64,000 nt of DNA from Alphaproteobacteria bacterium (GCA_017307275.1 JAFKFK010000029.1:1-64000); one strand, 5' to 3'; numbered from the stretch's first letter, positions 34,076 through 42,774 are shown. Notes: generated by a model from the sequence alone, not told the origin. Numbers and translations are program-made.

Positions 34076-34975
34076 ATGTCGATGAATCTGTCCTTCATCC
34101 GCTACTTTCTGGCCGTCGCCGAAACGGGGAGCTTCACCACGGCGGCCGAGCGTTGCCATGTCACCCAGCCCACTCTCTCGGCCGGGATCGCCCGGTTGGA
34201 AGAAGAGATCGGTGCCCGGCTGTTCGACCGCGGTCGGCGCGCTGTTCTTACGGAGTCAGGGCATCGTTTGGCGCCGCATGCCCGCGCCATGGTCGAGGCC
34301 TGGCAGCTCGCACGTGCCGAATCACGGTCGACGCGCCGGAGCCGGTTGCTGCGTGTCGCCATCGCCTCGACCCTTCCTGTCCCTGCAGCGCTTGCCTGGC
34401 TGGCGTCGGCACAGCAGCGCGCCGGCTTCGAGGTCGAGGTCGCCGAGGGTACAGCCGACGCCGTTGCCGATCGCTGGCGGCGCGGCCGCTGCGACGTCGC
34501 CCTCTTCCCAGCGCGCAAGCCGGTCGAAGCCACCAACGCCGTCTCGCTATGGCGCGAACCCTATGCACTGGCCGCTGCCACCGACCACCGCGTGGCGACA
34601 CGCGATCGCTGGTCGGTGAAGGAATTGGCTGACACGTCTTTCGTGCTGCGCGCGGCCTGCGAGGCCCATGACGATGCCCAGCGCCTGTTCACCGCCGAAG
34701 GGGTGCGGCCGCGAGCCGTGCTCAGTTCCGCCGACGAGGAGCGCTGTGCCGCCGCCGTCGCTGTCGGGTTCGGCGTCAGCCTGATGCCGCGCTCGCTCCT
34801 GCGGCCGGGGCTCGTCACGGCCGAAATCCGCGAAGTGGCGCTCGAACGCCGCGTCGTGCTGGCGTGGCGCGCCGATGCAGACGACGAACTCGTGCAGATG
34901 CTGCGCGACTCCGCGCTCGCCCATCCCTGGCCGGGCCAGCGCAGCGGCAATGCCCGCCTGGCCTTCGCCCGCTGA
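34076..34975 (+). CDS. LysR family transcriptional regulator
   Basis: About 299 residues. The N-terminal winged helix-turn-helix has NLSFIRYFLAVAETGSFTTA, ERCHVTQPTLSAGIARLEEE and ARLFDRGRRAVLTESG. A two-lobed effector domain follows (LLRVAIASTLPVPAALAWL ... VSLMPRSLL). Starts at ATG 34076 or 34082 are both possible; an upstream TTG is less likely. It probably autoregulates and controls the divergent crotonase gene through the boxes between them. Confidence 0.92.
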   Translation: MSMNLSFIRYFLAVAETGSFTTAAERCHVTQPTLSAGIARLEEEIGARLFDRGRRAVLTESGHRLAPHARAMVEAWQLARAESRSTRRSRLLRVAIASTLPVPAALAWLASAQQRAGFEVEVAEGTADAVADRWRRGRCDVALFPARKPVEATNAVSLWREPYALAAATDHRVATRDRWSVKELADTSFVLRAACEAHDDAQRLFTAEGVRPRAVLSSADEERCAAAVAVGFGVSLMPRSLLRPGLVTAEIREVALERRVVLAWRADADDELVQMLRDSALAHPWPGQRSGNARLAFAR

Positions 34976-34981
34976 CTGGGC

Positions 34982-35542
34982 TCACCCTTCCAACGCGTCG
35001 CTCCGCAGGCGCGCAAACGCGCGGAAGTCGTGAAAGGCTCCTTTGAACCAGGCGTTCTCTCGCCTGACGCCTTCAAACCGAAAGCCGGCCTTTTCCAGCA
35101 CACGATCGGATGCACCATTGCCGGGCAGCGTCCACGCCTCCAGCCGATTGAGATCGAAGGCGCCATGGCTGCAGGCAACGACCGCCCGCAGGGCCTCCGT
35201 CGCCACCCTTTGTCGCCAGTAGGTCGGATGCAGCTCGTAGCCGATACCGCCCCGCTTCCATTCCCTGTCGATCCAGTTAAGTCGGATCGAGCCCACGAGA
35301 TCAGCTGTGCGCCGATCCTCGATGATCCAACAGCACCCGGTGCCCGCCGCGAACATTCCAGACATCCTCTCGATCGTCTTAGCTATGTCATCGAGAGACG
35401 GCAGGTCGGGCCAGTTGCTGTATCGGGTCGTATCGGTAATCGACATGAGCGCATGGAAAGGCGCCGCATCGTCCGGTCGGACGGCTCGCAGAGTGAGCCT
35501 GGCCGTCGTCAGGATGGGAAATGCGGGATCGATGGACGACAA
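34982..35542 (-). CDS. GNAT family N-acetyltransferase (RimJ/RimL type)
   Basis: A 186-residue GCN5-related acetyltransferase. LTTARLTLRAVRPDDAAPFH is the RimJ-like N-terminus, and GGIGYELHPTYWRQRVATEA is the acetyl-CoA-binding motif A. NGASDRVLEKAGFRFEGVRRE is the conserved C-terminal block. It begins with TTG at 35542, with a GAGG box five bases upstream. It follows mgtE by 28 bases and is convergent with lysR. Substrate unknown. Confidence 0.88.
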   Translation of the reverse strand: MSSIDPAFPILTTARLTLRAVRPDDAAPFHALMSITDTTRYSNWPDLPSLDDIAKTIERMSGMFAAGTGCCWIIEDRRTADLVGSIRLNWIDREWKRGGIGYELHPTYWRQRVATEALRAVVACSHGAFDLNRLEAWTLPGNGASDRVLEKAGFRFEGVRRENAWFKGAFHDFRAFARLRSDALEG

Positions 35543-35570
35543 GCGAACCTCGGAGCGAATAGGCGCGCAC

Positions 35571-36932
35571 CTATAGCAAGAAGATCGTCGCCAGTCCGAG
35601 GAAGGTGAGGAAGCCGATCACGTCGGTCACCATCGTCAGGAAGACGGTCGAGGAGACAGCGGGATCGACGCCAAACTTCTGCAGGCCGAGCGGGATCAAC
35701 GACCCAGCGAGGGCTGCAGCAAACAGATTGCAGATCATGGCAGCGGCGATGACACCGCCCAGCCGCCAGTCACCGAACAACACGACGACACCAGCCGCCA
35801 GGATGATCGCGAACATCAGCCCGTTCATGCTGCCCACCGCCGCTTCCTTGGCGATGAAGCGCAGCGCATTGGCGGCCGTCAGCTCCCCCATGGCCAGCGC
35901 CCGAACGGTGACTGTCACGGTCTGGATGCCAGCATTGCCGCCCATCGAGGCAACGATCGGCATGAGGGCGGCCAGAACGACGATCTTCTCGATCGTGCCC
36001 TCGAACTGGGCGATCACGAAGGAGGCCACGAGCGCCGTCGCGACGTTGACCAGCAGCCATGGCGCCCGCAGCCGGACCGTGCGCACGGGCGGCGCGTGCA
36101 TGTCGTCGGTGCCGACGCCGCCCATCTTCAGCATGTCCTCTTCGGCTTCCTCGTCGATCACGTCGACGACGTCGTCGACCATGATCACGCCCAGGAGCCG
36201 GTTCTCGTCATCGACGACAGGGCAGGAAACCAGGTTCTGGTCACGGAAGAGATGCGCCACCTCGGCCTGATCGGCCGTCACGGGCACCGAGGGAATATCG
36301 GGATCGGCGATATCGAGGATGCCGATTGGCCGCTTGGTCCGCAGCATGCGGCCGAGCGGCACCGAGCCTCGTAGCCGGCCGTCAGAATCGACGACGAAGA
36401 TATCGTAGACGTCGTCGGGCAGATCGGTGGCTTCGCGGCAATAGTCGATCACCTGGCCGACCGTCCAGCCATCCGGCACCTTGACCAGCGAGCGCTGCAT
36501 GAGGCGCCCGGCCGTATCTTCCCGAAATGCCAGTGCCTGCTCGATCTCGGCGCGATCCTCGGCCGGCAGTTCGGCCAGGACCTCCTGCCGCTCTGCCTCC
36601 GGCAGATCCTCGAGAATGGTCGCGGCGTCGTCGGCTTCCAGCTCACGCGCAGCGGCGGCGATTTCCTTGCTGTCGAGCTGTTCGAGAACGTCCTCGAGGA
36701 CTTCCTCGTCGAGTTCGGTCAGCGCCTCGGGATCGAGATCGCGCTTGAGGATACCGACTAGCTTGTCGCGCTCGCCCTCGCCCACCTGCTCGAGGATCGA
36801 CGCCTGACCGGTGGCGCTGAGGTCGGCCAGGAGCGCCCTGACTTCCTCCGCCCTGTCTTCTGCAAGCGCCGCCTCGACCCGCCGGACAAGCTCCGGCGTC
36901 ACTTCATCGAGGAGATCGCTTTCGCCGCTCAT
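35571..36932 (-). CDS. mgtE: Magnesium transporter MgtE
   Basis: Gated Mg2+ channel of 453 residues. The acidic N domain (about 1-135, rich in Leu-Glu-Asp helices) precedes a pair of CBS domains (about 140-260), the plug helix and five membrane helices (about 285-453). The pore region shows MPIVASMGGNAGIQTVTVTV with the conserved GGNAG motif. Its start overlaps the maeB stop (ATGA), an unusual but clear translational coupling to malic enzyme, which itself needs Mg2+ or Mn2+. Confidence 0.96.
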   Translation of the reverse strand: MSGESDLLDEVTPELVRRVEAALAEDRAEEVRALLADLSATGQASILEQVGEGERDKLVGILKRDLDPEALTELDEEVLEDVLEQLDSKEIAAAARELEADDAATILEDLPEAERQEVLAELPAEDRAEIEQALAFREDTAGRLMQRSLVKVPDGWTVGQVIDYCREATDLPDDVYDIFVVDSDGRLRGSVPLGRMLRTKRPIGILDIADPDIPSVPVTADQAEVAHLFRDQNLVSCPVVDDENRLLGVIMVDDVVDVIDEEAEEDMLKMGGVGTDDMHAPPVRTVRLRAPWLLVNVATALVASFVIAQFEGTIEKIVVLAALMPIVASMGGNAGIQTVTVTVRALAMGELTAANALRFIAKEAAVGSMNGLMFAIILAAGVVVLFGDWRLGGVIAAAMICNLFAAALAGSLIPLGLQKFGVDPAVSSTVFLTMVTDVIGFLTFLGLATIFLL

Positions 36933-39211
36933 CCACGCGCCTCAGCAAGACGCTGCGCCTCGACGACGGCCAGCGCCGTCATGTTCAGGATACCGCGGGC
37001 TGTCACTGAAGGGGTCAACACATGAGCCGGCAAATCGGTTCCCAACAACATGGGGCCAATGTGCAAGCCGTCAGCGCCATTCTTCAAGAGATTAAAGGAA
37101 ATGTTGGCAGCGTCGAGTGAAGGACAGATGACAAGGTTCGCCGGCTCCTTGAGCTTGGAGCGTGCGAAGACGTTGTTGCGGATGTCGACGTCGAGCGCGG
37201 CATCGCCATGCATCTCGCCGTCGACTTCGAGGGTCGGTGCCCGCTCGTGCAGGATTTTCACCGCCGCAGCCATCTTGCGCGCCGATGGATGGTCCGAACT
37301 GCCGAAGCTCGAATGCGAGATCAGCGCGACCTTGGGCTGGATGCCGAAACGCAGCACTTCGTCGGCCGCCAGCAAGGTGATCTCAGCCAGAGTCTCGGGA
37401 TCGGGATCGTAGTTCACGTAAGTGTCGGCGATGAACAGCGAGCGGGTCGGCATCACCAGCAGGCTGAGCGCCGCCATGTTCTTCACGCCTTCCTTGAGGC
37501 CGATGACGTCGCGCACGTGATTGAAGTGCGTGCGGAAGCGGCCATAGGCACCGGCGATCATTGCATCGGCATCGCCCAGTCGGACGGCGAGCGCGGCGAT
37601 CAAGGTCGGGCTGGAGCGCACCAGGTTGCGCGCCGTAGGCTCGGTGACGCCGCGTCGCTCCATCAGCTCGTGATAGGCGCCCCAGTACTTGTCGTACCGC
37701 GGATCGTGGGACGGATTGATCAACTCGACGTCCGTCCCCGGCTGGAAGCGGAGCCCGAGACGCTCGGCACGACGGCGTACGACTTCGGGCCGGCCGATCA
37801 GGATCGGTTTGGCAATGCCCTCGTCGAGAATGATCTGCACGGCGCGCAGCACGCGGTCGTCCTCGCCCGCGCTGAAGATGACGCGCTTGGGCGCACTGCG
37901 GGCCTGTTCGAAGACCGGCCGCATGATCAGGCCGGACTTGAACACGAACTGGCTGAGCTGGTCACGGTAGGCCTCGAAATCGGCGATCGGGCGGGTTGCC
38001 ACGCCGCTGTCCATTGCGGCCTTAGCGACGGCCGGCGCCAGCTCGACGATCAGGCGCGGGTCGAAGGGCTTGGGGATGATCTGTTCGGGGCCGAATCCGC
38101 CAGCCTGTTCGCCAAAGGCGCGAGCCACGACCTCGGACGGCTCCTTGCGCGCCAGCGCGGCCAGCGCCCGCACGCAGGCGATCTTCATCTCGTCGTTGAC
38201 CGTGGTGGCGCCGACATCGAGCGCGCCGCGGAAGATGTACGGGAAGCAGAGGACGTTGTTGACCTGGTTGGGATAGTCGCTGCGCCCCGTGGCCATGATC
38301 GCGTCGTCGCGCACCGCGGCGACATCCTCCGGCGTGATCTCGGGATTGGGGTTGGCCAGGGCGAAGATCAGCGGCTTGGCCGCCATCTTCTTCACCATCT
38401 CCTGCTTCAGCACGCCCGCGGCCGAAAGGCCCAGGAAGACATCGGCACCGCCAATCACCTCGCCCAGGGTACGGGCCTGCGTGTCGCGCGCGTAGCGCTC
38501 CTTCCACGGGTCCATCTGCTCGTTGCGGCCCTTCCAGACCACACCGGCGATGTCGGTGACCCACATGTTCTCACGCGGCAGGCCGAGCTTCTCGAGCACC
38601 CCCAGACAGGAAAGCGCTGCCGCGCCCGCACCGGACACGACCAGCTTCACCTTGGCGATGTCCTTGCCGACCAGCGACAGGGCATTCAGCAGCGCCGCAC
38701 CGACGATGATGGCCGTGCCGTGCTGATCGTCGTGGAAGACCGGGATCCCCATGCGCTCGCGCAGCTTCTGCTCGACGTAGAAGCACTCCGGCGCCTTGAT
38801 GTCTTCGAGATTGATGCCGCCGAAGGTGGGCTCAAGGGCAGCGACGATGTCGACCAGCCGCTCCTGGTCGAGTTCCGCCAGTTCCAGGTCGAACACGTCG
38901 ATGCCGGCGAACTTCTTGAAGAGGACGCCCTTGCCCTCCATCACCGGCTTGGCCGCTAGCGGGCCGATGGCGCCGAGGCCCAGCACCGCAGTGCCATTGG
39001 TGACGACAGCGACCAGGTTGGCACGGGCCGTCAGTTCGGCAGCCGTCGCCGGATCGCGCACGATCTCGTTGCAGGCCGCCGCCACGCCCGGCGAATAGGC
39101 CAAAGCCAAGTCGCGCTGGGTGGCCAGCGGCTTGGTCGGCACGACTTCGATTTTTCCGGGTCGAGGGATGCGATGGTAACGGAGCGCGCCGTCGGTAAGT
39201 TCATCCGCCAA
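36929..39211 (-). CDS. maeB: NADP-dependent malic enzyme with phosphotransacetylase-like domain
   Basis: Oxidative decarboxylation of malate to pyruvate. It has 760 residues from a TTG start at 39211, which has a GGAGG box five bases upstream and gives the standard N-terminus ADELTDGALRYHRIPRPGKI; the frame is open further up but without a better site. The malic enzyme half (1-430) shows QRDLALAYSPGVAAACNEI, the catalytic NGTAVLGLGAIGPLA, VFHDDQHGTAI and the NADP fold VVSGAGAAALSC. The C-terminal half (about 430-760) resembles phosphotransacetylase and is usually regulatory, binding acetyl-CoA. It lies upstream of mgtE. Confidence 0.96.
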   Translation of the reverse strand: MADELTDGALRYHRIPRPGKIEVVPTKPLATQRDLALAYSPGVAAACNEIVRDPATAAELTARANLVAVVTNGTAVLGLGAIGPLAAKPVMEGKGVLFKKFAGIDVFDLELAELDQERLVDIVAALEPTFGGINLEDIKAPECFYVEQKLRERMGIPVFHDDQHGTAIIVGAALLNALSLVGKDIAKVKLVVSGAGAAALSCLGVLEKLGLPRENMWVTDIAGVVWKGRNEQMDPWKERYARDTQARTLGEVIGGADVFLGLSAAGVLKQEMVKKMAAKPLIFALANPNPEITPEDVAAVRDDAIMATGRSDYPNQVNNVLCFPYIFRGALDVGATTVNDEMKIACVRALAALARKEPSEVVARAFGEQAGGFGPEQIIPKPFDPRLIVELAPAVAKAAMDSGVATRPIADFEAYRDQLSQFVFKSGLIMRPVFEQARSAPKRVIFSAGEDDRVLRAVQIILDEGIAKPILIGRPEVVRRRAERLGLRFQPGTDVELINPSHDPRYDKYWGAYHELMERRGVTEPTARNLVRSSPTLIAALAVRLGDADAMIAGAYGRFRTHFNHVRDVIGLKEGVKNMAALSLLVMPTRSLFIADTYVNYDPDPETLAEITLLAADEVLRFGIQPKVALISHSSFGSSDHPSARKMAAAVKILHERAPTLEVDGEMHGDAALDVDIRNNVFARSKLKEPANLVICPSLDAANISFNLLKNGADGLHIGPMLLGTDLPAHVLTPSVTARGILNMTALAVVEAQRLAEARG

Positions 39212-39245
39212 GCTCGCCTCCCCCTCTCGAGCGCCCCGGCCAAAC

Positions 39246-39285
39246 AAAAAGGGCCGCCAGTTGGATTTTCCAACAGGCGGCGGCC
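39246..39285 (-). terminator. Rho-independent terminator after tRNA-Leu
   Basis: Stem GCCGCC-A-GTTGG / CCAAC-A-GGCGGC with a 5-base loop and a single A-A mismatch. On the minus strand it is followed by TTTTTGTTT. It lies about 30 bases beyond the tRNA 3' end and ends just before the malic enzyme leader. Confidence 0.88.
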
Positions 39286-39301
39286 TCAGGCTACCTTTTC
39301 G

Positions 39302-39411
39302 ATCGAACCGGCGTTTGGTGCGGCCAAGAAGACTCGAACTTCCACGCCTCGCGGCACTAGCACCTCAAGCTAGCGCGTCTACCAATTCCGCCATGGCCGC
39401 GCCGGTTCGAT
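39302..39411. repeat. 12-bp inverted repeat flanking the tRNA gene
   Basis: ATCGAACCGGCG at 39302-39313 and its exact complement CGCCGGTTCGAT at 39400-39411 enclose the tRNA. In the precursor RNA the 5' leader can pair with the 3' trailer, extending the acceptor stem beyond the CCA end. The right arm includes the first tRNA base. Confidence 0.75.
39316..39400 (-). tRNA. tRNA-Leu (anticodon GAG)
   Basis: 85 bases including an encoded CCA. Acceptor stem GCGGCCA/TGGCCGC, D arm GCGGAATTGGTAGACGC, anticodon stem CTAGC/GCTAG with loop TTGAGGT, hence anticodon GAG reading CUC and CUU. The long variable arm (TGCCGCGAGGCGTG) is typical of class II tRNAs, and the T arm contains TTCGAGTC. Confidence 0.97.
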
Positions 39412-39489
39412 GGCGCGGGGGATACCAAATCGCCTCACCAGTGGCAAGGCGGGCTTGCACAAGTCTCGCGAAGTACCGATTTTGCCACA

Positions 39490-40182
39490 ATGAACAGCCC
39501 CGAATGGCGCATTTCCGACGGCGCGGTCCCCTACGACGAGGCTCTGGCCGCCATGGAGGCGCGTGTCGCCGACATTCGCGCCGGGCATGCCAGCGAATTG
39601 GTGTGGCTGCTGGAGCATCCGCCGCTCTATACGGCCGGCACGAGTTCCAAAGCGCACGACCTGCTGCAGCCCGTACGTTTTCCGGTCCATATCGCAGGCC
39701 GTGGCGGGCAATACACCTATCACGGCCCCGGCCAGCGCGTGGCCTATGTGATGCTCGACCTCCGGGCACGGCGCCAGGACGTGCGGCGCTACGTTGCAGA
39801 TCTCGAGGATTGGACCATCCGCACCCTCGCCCGCTTCAACGTGCGGGCCGAACGGCGGCAAGGCCGGGTTGGCGTCTGGGTGACCCGCCCCGACAAGCCC
39901 GCCCTGCCCGACGGCAGCCCGCGTGAGGACAAGATTGCGGCCATCGGTGTGCGCATTCGCCACTGGGTGTCGTTTCATGGCATCTCGATCAACGTCGAGC
40001 CCGACCTGTCGCACTATGCGGGAATCGTTCCCTGCGGCATTGCCGAACATGGCGTGACGTCGCTGGTCGATCTCGGCCTGCCAGTGACCCTGGCCGATCT
40101 CGATGCCGCGCTGGCCGAAACGTTCGACGAGGTCTTCGGCCAAGCCGCCGCCTCGGCTGTCAGGCCGTCGGCAGCCGCGTAA
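39490..40182 (+). CDS. lipB: Octanoyl-[acyl-carrier-protein] transferase LipB
   Basis: Transfers octanoate from ACP to lipoyl domains, the first step of endogenous lipoate synthesis. It has 230 residues. The family block GRGGQYTYHGPGQRVAYVML, the catalytic Lys in DKIAAIGVRIRHWVSFHG and the catalytic Cys in IVPCGI are all present. The Pro/Ala-rich C-terminus overlaps the 3' end of acyP on the other strand by 23 bases. Confidence 0.97.
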   Translation: MNSPEWRISDGAVPYDEALAAMEARVADIRAGHASELVWLLEHPPLYTAGTSSKAHDLLQPVRFPVHIAGRGGQYTYHGPGQRVAYVMLDLRARRQDVRRYVADLEDWTIRTLARFNVRAERRQGRVGVWVTRPDKPALPDGSPREDKIAAIGVRIRHWVSFHGISINVEPDLSHYAGIVPCGIAEHGVTSLVDLGLPVTLADLDAALAETFDEVFGQAAASAVRPSAAA

Positions 40183-40441
40183 AGCCTTCCGGTAAGACGT
40201 CGAGGTCGACCGGATCGACGTCGATCTCGTCGACGCGCGCCAGCGACGGGCCATGCCGGCAGGCTTCGATCATGCGGCCGACTGCCGCCTCGTCGCCCAC
40301 GATCAAGGCTTCGACAGCGCCGTCACTGCGATTGCGCACCCAGCCGGTGAGTCCGAGCCGACGTCCAGTGGCCACCGCCCAGTCGCGGTAGCCCACGCCC
40401 TGCACCCTGCCGGTAATGGTCAGGCGTGCCTGCAGTGCCAT
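40160..40441 (-). CDS. acyP: Acylphosphatase
   Basis: Small 93-residue enzyme that hydrolyses carboxyl-phosphate bonds. The catalytic Arg (R19) is in GRVQGVGYRDW and the Asn (N37) in GWVRNRSDGAVEAL. It lies 16 bases after pccA and is probably read from the same transcript; its 3' end overlaps lipB by 23 bases tail to tail. Confidence 0.95.
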   Translation of the reverse strand: MALQARLTITGRVQGVGYRDWAVATGRRLGLTGWVRNRSDGAVEALIVGDEAAVGRMIEACRHGPSLARVDEIDVDPVDLDVLPEGFTRLPTA

Positions 40442-40457
40442 CGGCGCGGCACCGATC

Positions 40458-42545
40458 CTAGGCGAACTCGATGATCTTCTGATCTACGCGCAGGCTATCG
40501 CCTGCCTTGGCATGGAGGGTCTTCACCGTGCCGTCGCGCACCGCACGCAGCACGTTCTCCATCTTCATCGCCTCGACGACAGCCAGCGCCTCGCCGGCCT
40601 TGATCTCCTGGCCCTCGGCGACGGCAACGGACGCCAACAGGCCCGGCATCGGCGAGAGCAGGAACTTCGACGTATCGGGCGCGGCCTTCACCGGCATCAA
40701 CGCATAGAGTTCGGCCTGACGCGGAGTCAGGACCAGCACATCGGCCTGCCCACCTTCGTGCACCAGGCGCCAGCCGGAGCCCAGGGTATCGACCTGAACC
40801 ACGATATGCTGGCCATCGACCGTCGCGTGAAGCAACGGTTCGCCCGGCACCCAGTTGGTTTCAATCGCGATCTCGCGATCGCCAGCCTCGACCGTGAACG
40901 CCGCACCCTGTCCGGCAACGCGGACAGCCATCGGCTCGCGGTTCAGCATGACGGTGCGGCCGTCTTCGACGGTGCCCGTGCGATGGCTCTGAATGCGGTC
41001 GACCACGGCAGCGATAGCCGCCAGCATCGCGGGATCGCGCGGCGGCAGATGCGCTGCCGTGAAGCCGCCCTTGAACTCCTCGGCGATGAAGTTGGTGGTG
41101 AGCTGGCCCGCCACGAACCGCGGATGGGCCATCAACGCCGCCAAGAACGGCACATTGTGCGACACGCCGCGGACGTAGAATTCGTCCAGGGCGCGGCGCA
41201 TACGGTCGATCGCGTCGTTGCGCGTCTTTCCATAGGTGCAGAGCTTGGCGATCATCGGATCGTAGAACATCGAGATCTCGCCGCCTTCGTAGACGCCGGT
41301 GTCGACGCGCACATCAGGACCGGCCTTGGGCTCGCGATACTTCACAAGGCGGCCGGTCGAAGGCAGGAAGTTGCGGAACGGATCCTCGGCGTAGAGGCGC
41401 GCCTCGACCGCCCAGCCGTTGAGCTTCACGTCCTTCTGCTCGAACGGCAACTTTTCGCCGGCGGCCACGCGGATCATCAGCTCCACGAGATCGAGGCCGG
41501 TGATCAGCTCGGTCACCGGATGCTCGACCTGAAGGCGGGTGTTCATCTCGAGGAAGTAGAAGTTGCGGTTCTTGTCGACGATGAACTCGACGGTGCCCGC
41601 GCTCTTGTATTTCACGGCCTTTGCCAGCGCGACGGCCTGCTCGCCCATCGCCTTGCGCGTCTTGGCGTCGAGGAACGGGCTCGGCGCCTCCTCGATCACC
41701 TTCTGGTGGCGACGCTGGATCGAGCACTCGCGCTCCCAGAGGTAGACGCAGTTGCCGCGACCGTCGGCAATGAGCTGGATCTCGATGTGGCGCGGCTCTT
41801 CGACATACTTCTCGATGAACACGCGATCGTCGGCGAACGACGCCTTGGCCTCGTTGGTCGCCGAGCCGAAGCCCTCATGCGCCTCGGCATCGTTGTAGGC
41901 GATGCGCATGCCCTTGCCGCCACCGCCGGCCGAGGCCTTGATCATTACCGGGTAGCCGATCTTCTGGGCGATCTTCACCGCCTCGTCGGCGTTGGGAATG
42001 GCTGCGAGATGGCCCGGCACCGTGCTGACGCCCGCCTTCTGAGCGAGTTTCTTGGACTCGATCTTGTCGCCCATGGCGTAGATCGCGCGCGCATCGGGGC
42101 CGATGAAGGCGATGCCGGCTGCGGCCAGCGCCTTCTGGAAGGCTTCCTTCTCGGAGAGAAAGCCGTAGCCCGGATGGACCGCCTGGGCGCCTGTCTTCTT
42201 GCAAGCGTCGACGATCTTGTCGATCAGCAGATAGGACTGCGCCGACGGCGGCGGACCGATCAGGACCTTCTCGTCGGCCTCGCGCACATGCAGCGCATCG
42301 GCATCCGCCTCGGAGTAGACCGCGACGGTCTTGATGCCGAGCCGCTTGCAGGTGCGGATGACACGGCAGGCGATCTCGCCGCGGTTGGCGATCAGGATCT
42401 TGTCAAACAGTGGCTTCGGGCCTGTCGCCTTCGGCGCAGCGGTCTTTGCCGCCGCAGCCTTTGCTGCCGGCTTCTTGGCAGCCTTCTGCGCCGGCTTCTT
42501 CACGGCCTTGGGCGCAGCTTTGGCGACCTTCTTCTTGGTGGCCAT
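40458..42545 (-). CDS. pccA: Acetyl/propionyl-CoA carboxylase, biotin-carrying alpha subunit
   Basis: ATP-dependent biotin carboxylase fused to the biotin carrier, 695 residues. The biotin carboxylase domain (about 46-490) has FDKILIANRGEIACRVIRT, the ATP loop KASAGGGGKGMR and LEMNTRLQVEHPVTE. A connecting domain follows, and the C-terminal biotinyl domain carries VEAMKMENVL with the biotin Lys. Residues 1-45 are an unusual Lys/Ala/Pro tail (14 Lys, 17 Ala) that resembles histone H1. The ATG at 42545 has an AAGGA box eight bases upstream and no other usual start exists near the domain edge, so the tail appears genuine. The partner pccB lies upstream in the operon. Confidence 0.95.
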   Translation of the reverse strand: MATKKKVAKAAPKAVKKPAQKAAKKPAAKAAAAKTAAPKATGPKPLFDKILIANRGEIACRVIRTCKRLGIKTVAVYSEADADALHVREADEKVLIGPPPSAQSYLLIDKIVDACKKTGAQAVHPGYGFLSEKEAFQKALAAAGIAFIGPDARAIYAMGDKIESKKLAQKAGVSTVPGHLAAIPNADEAVKIAQKIGYPVMIKASAGGGGKGMRIAYNDAEAHEGFGSATNEAKASFADDRVFIEKYVEEPRHIEIQLIADGRGNCVYLWERECSIQRRHQKVIEEAPSPFLDAKTRKAMGEQAVALAKAVKYKSAGTVEFIVDKNRNFYFLEMNTRLQVEHPVTELITGLDLVELMIRVAAGEKLPFEQKDVKLNGWAVEARLYAEDPFRNFLPSTGRLVKYREPKAGPDVRVDTGVYEGGEISMFYDPMIAKLCTYGKTRNDAIDRMRRALDEFYVRGVSHNVPFLAALMAHPRFVAGQLTTNFIAEEFKGGFTAAHLPPRDPAMLAAIAAVVDRIQSHRTGTVEDGRTVMLNREPMAVRVAGQGAAFTVEAGDREIAIETNWVPGEPLLHATVDGQHIVVQVDTLGSGWRLVHEGGQADVLVLTPRQAELYALMPVKAAPDTSKFLLSPMPGLLASVAVAEGQEIKAGEALAVVEAMKMENVLRAVRDGTVKTLHAKAGDSLRVDQKIIEFA

Positions 42546-42547
42546 TC

Positions 42548-42760
42548 TCAGGATCCTTTTTTATTGCGTTCAAACATGCCCATCGACCAGGCGGTATGGG
42601 CCGCGATGAGGGGTATCCAGGCGATGAACGCCCAGAGCCACCATGGATAACGGGACGAGACCAGGGCGTTGACGGCGATCAGGACCAGCAGCGTGAACAG
42701 CCCCACGATCATGTGGAGCCGCACGATCCGCGCACGCCTCGTCCGCTCTTGCGCCGACAT
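42548..42760 (-). CDS. Small 2TM-domain membrane protein
   Basis: A 70-residue protein between pccB and pccA. Two membrane helices (about 16-35 and 40-60) are joined by SSRYPWWLWAFIAWIP, and AHTAWSMGMFERNKKGS ends the protein. The pattern (basic N-terminus, R-LH, Asn in helix 1, YPWWLW turn, AH near the end) fits the 2TM domain family. The ATG at 42760 is chosen; a GTG at 42778 overlapping the pccB stop (GTGA) would add six residues. The stop is two bases before the pccA ATG. Function unknown; it may tether or assist the carboxylase (inference). Confidence 0.75.
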   Translation of the reverse strand: MSAQERTRRARIVRLHMIVGLFTLLVLIAVNALVSSRYPWWLWAFIAWIPLIAAHTAWSMGMFERNKKGS

Positions 42761-42774
42761 CGCCACGGCAACCG

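Noticed and set aside
37208..38959. Open frame of over 580 codons opposite maeB
   Set aside because: The maeB frame contains both malic enzyme and phosphotransacetylase motifs; the antisense frame is compositional.
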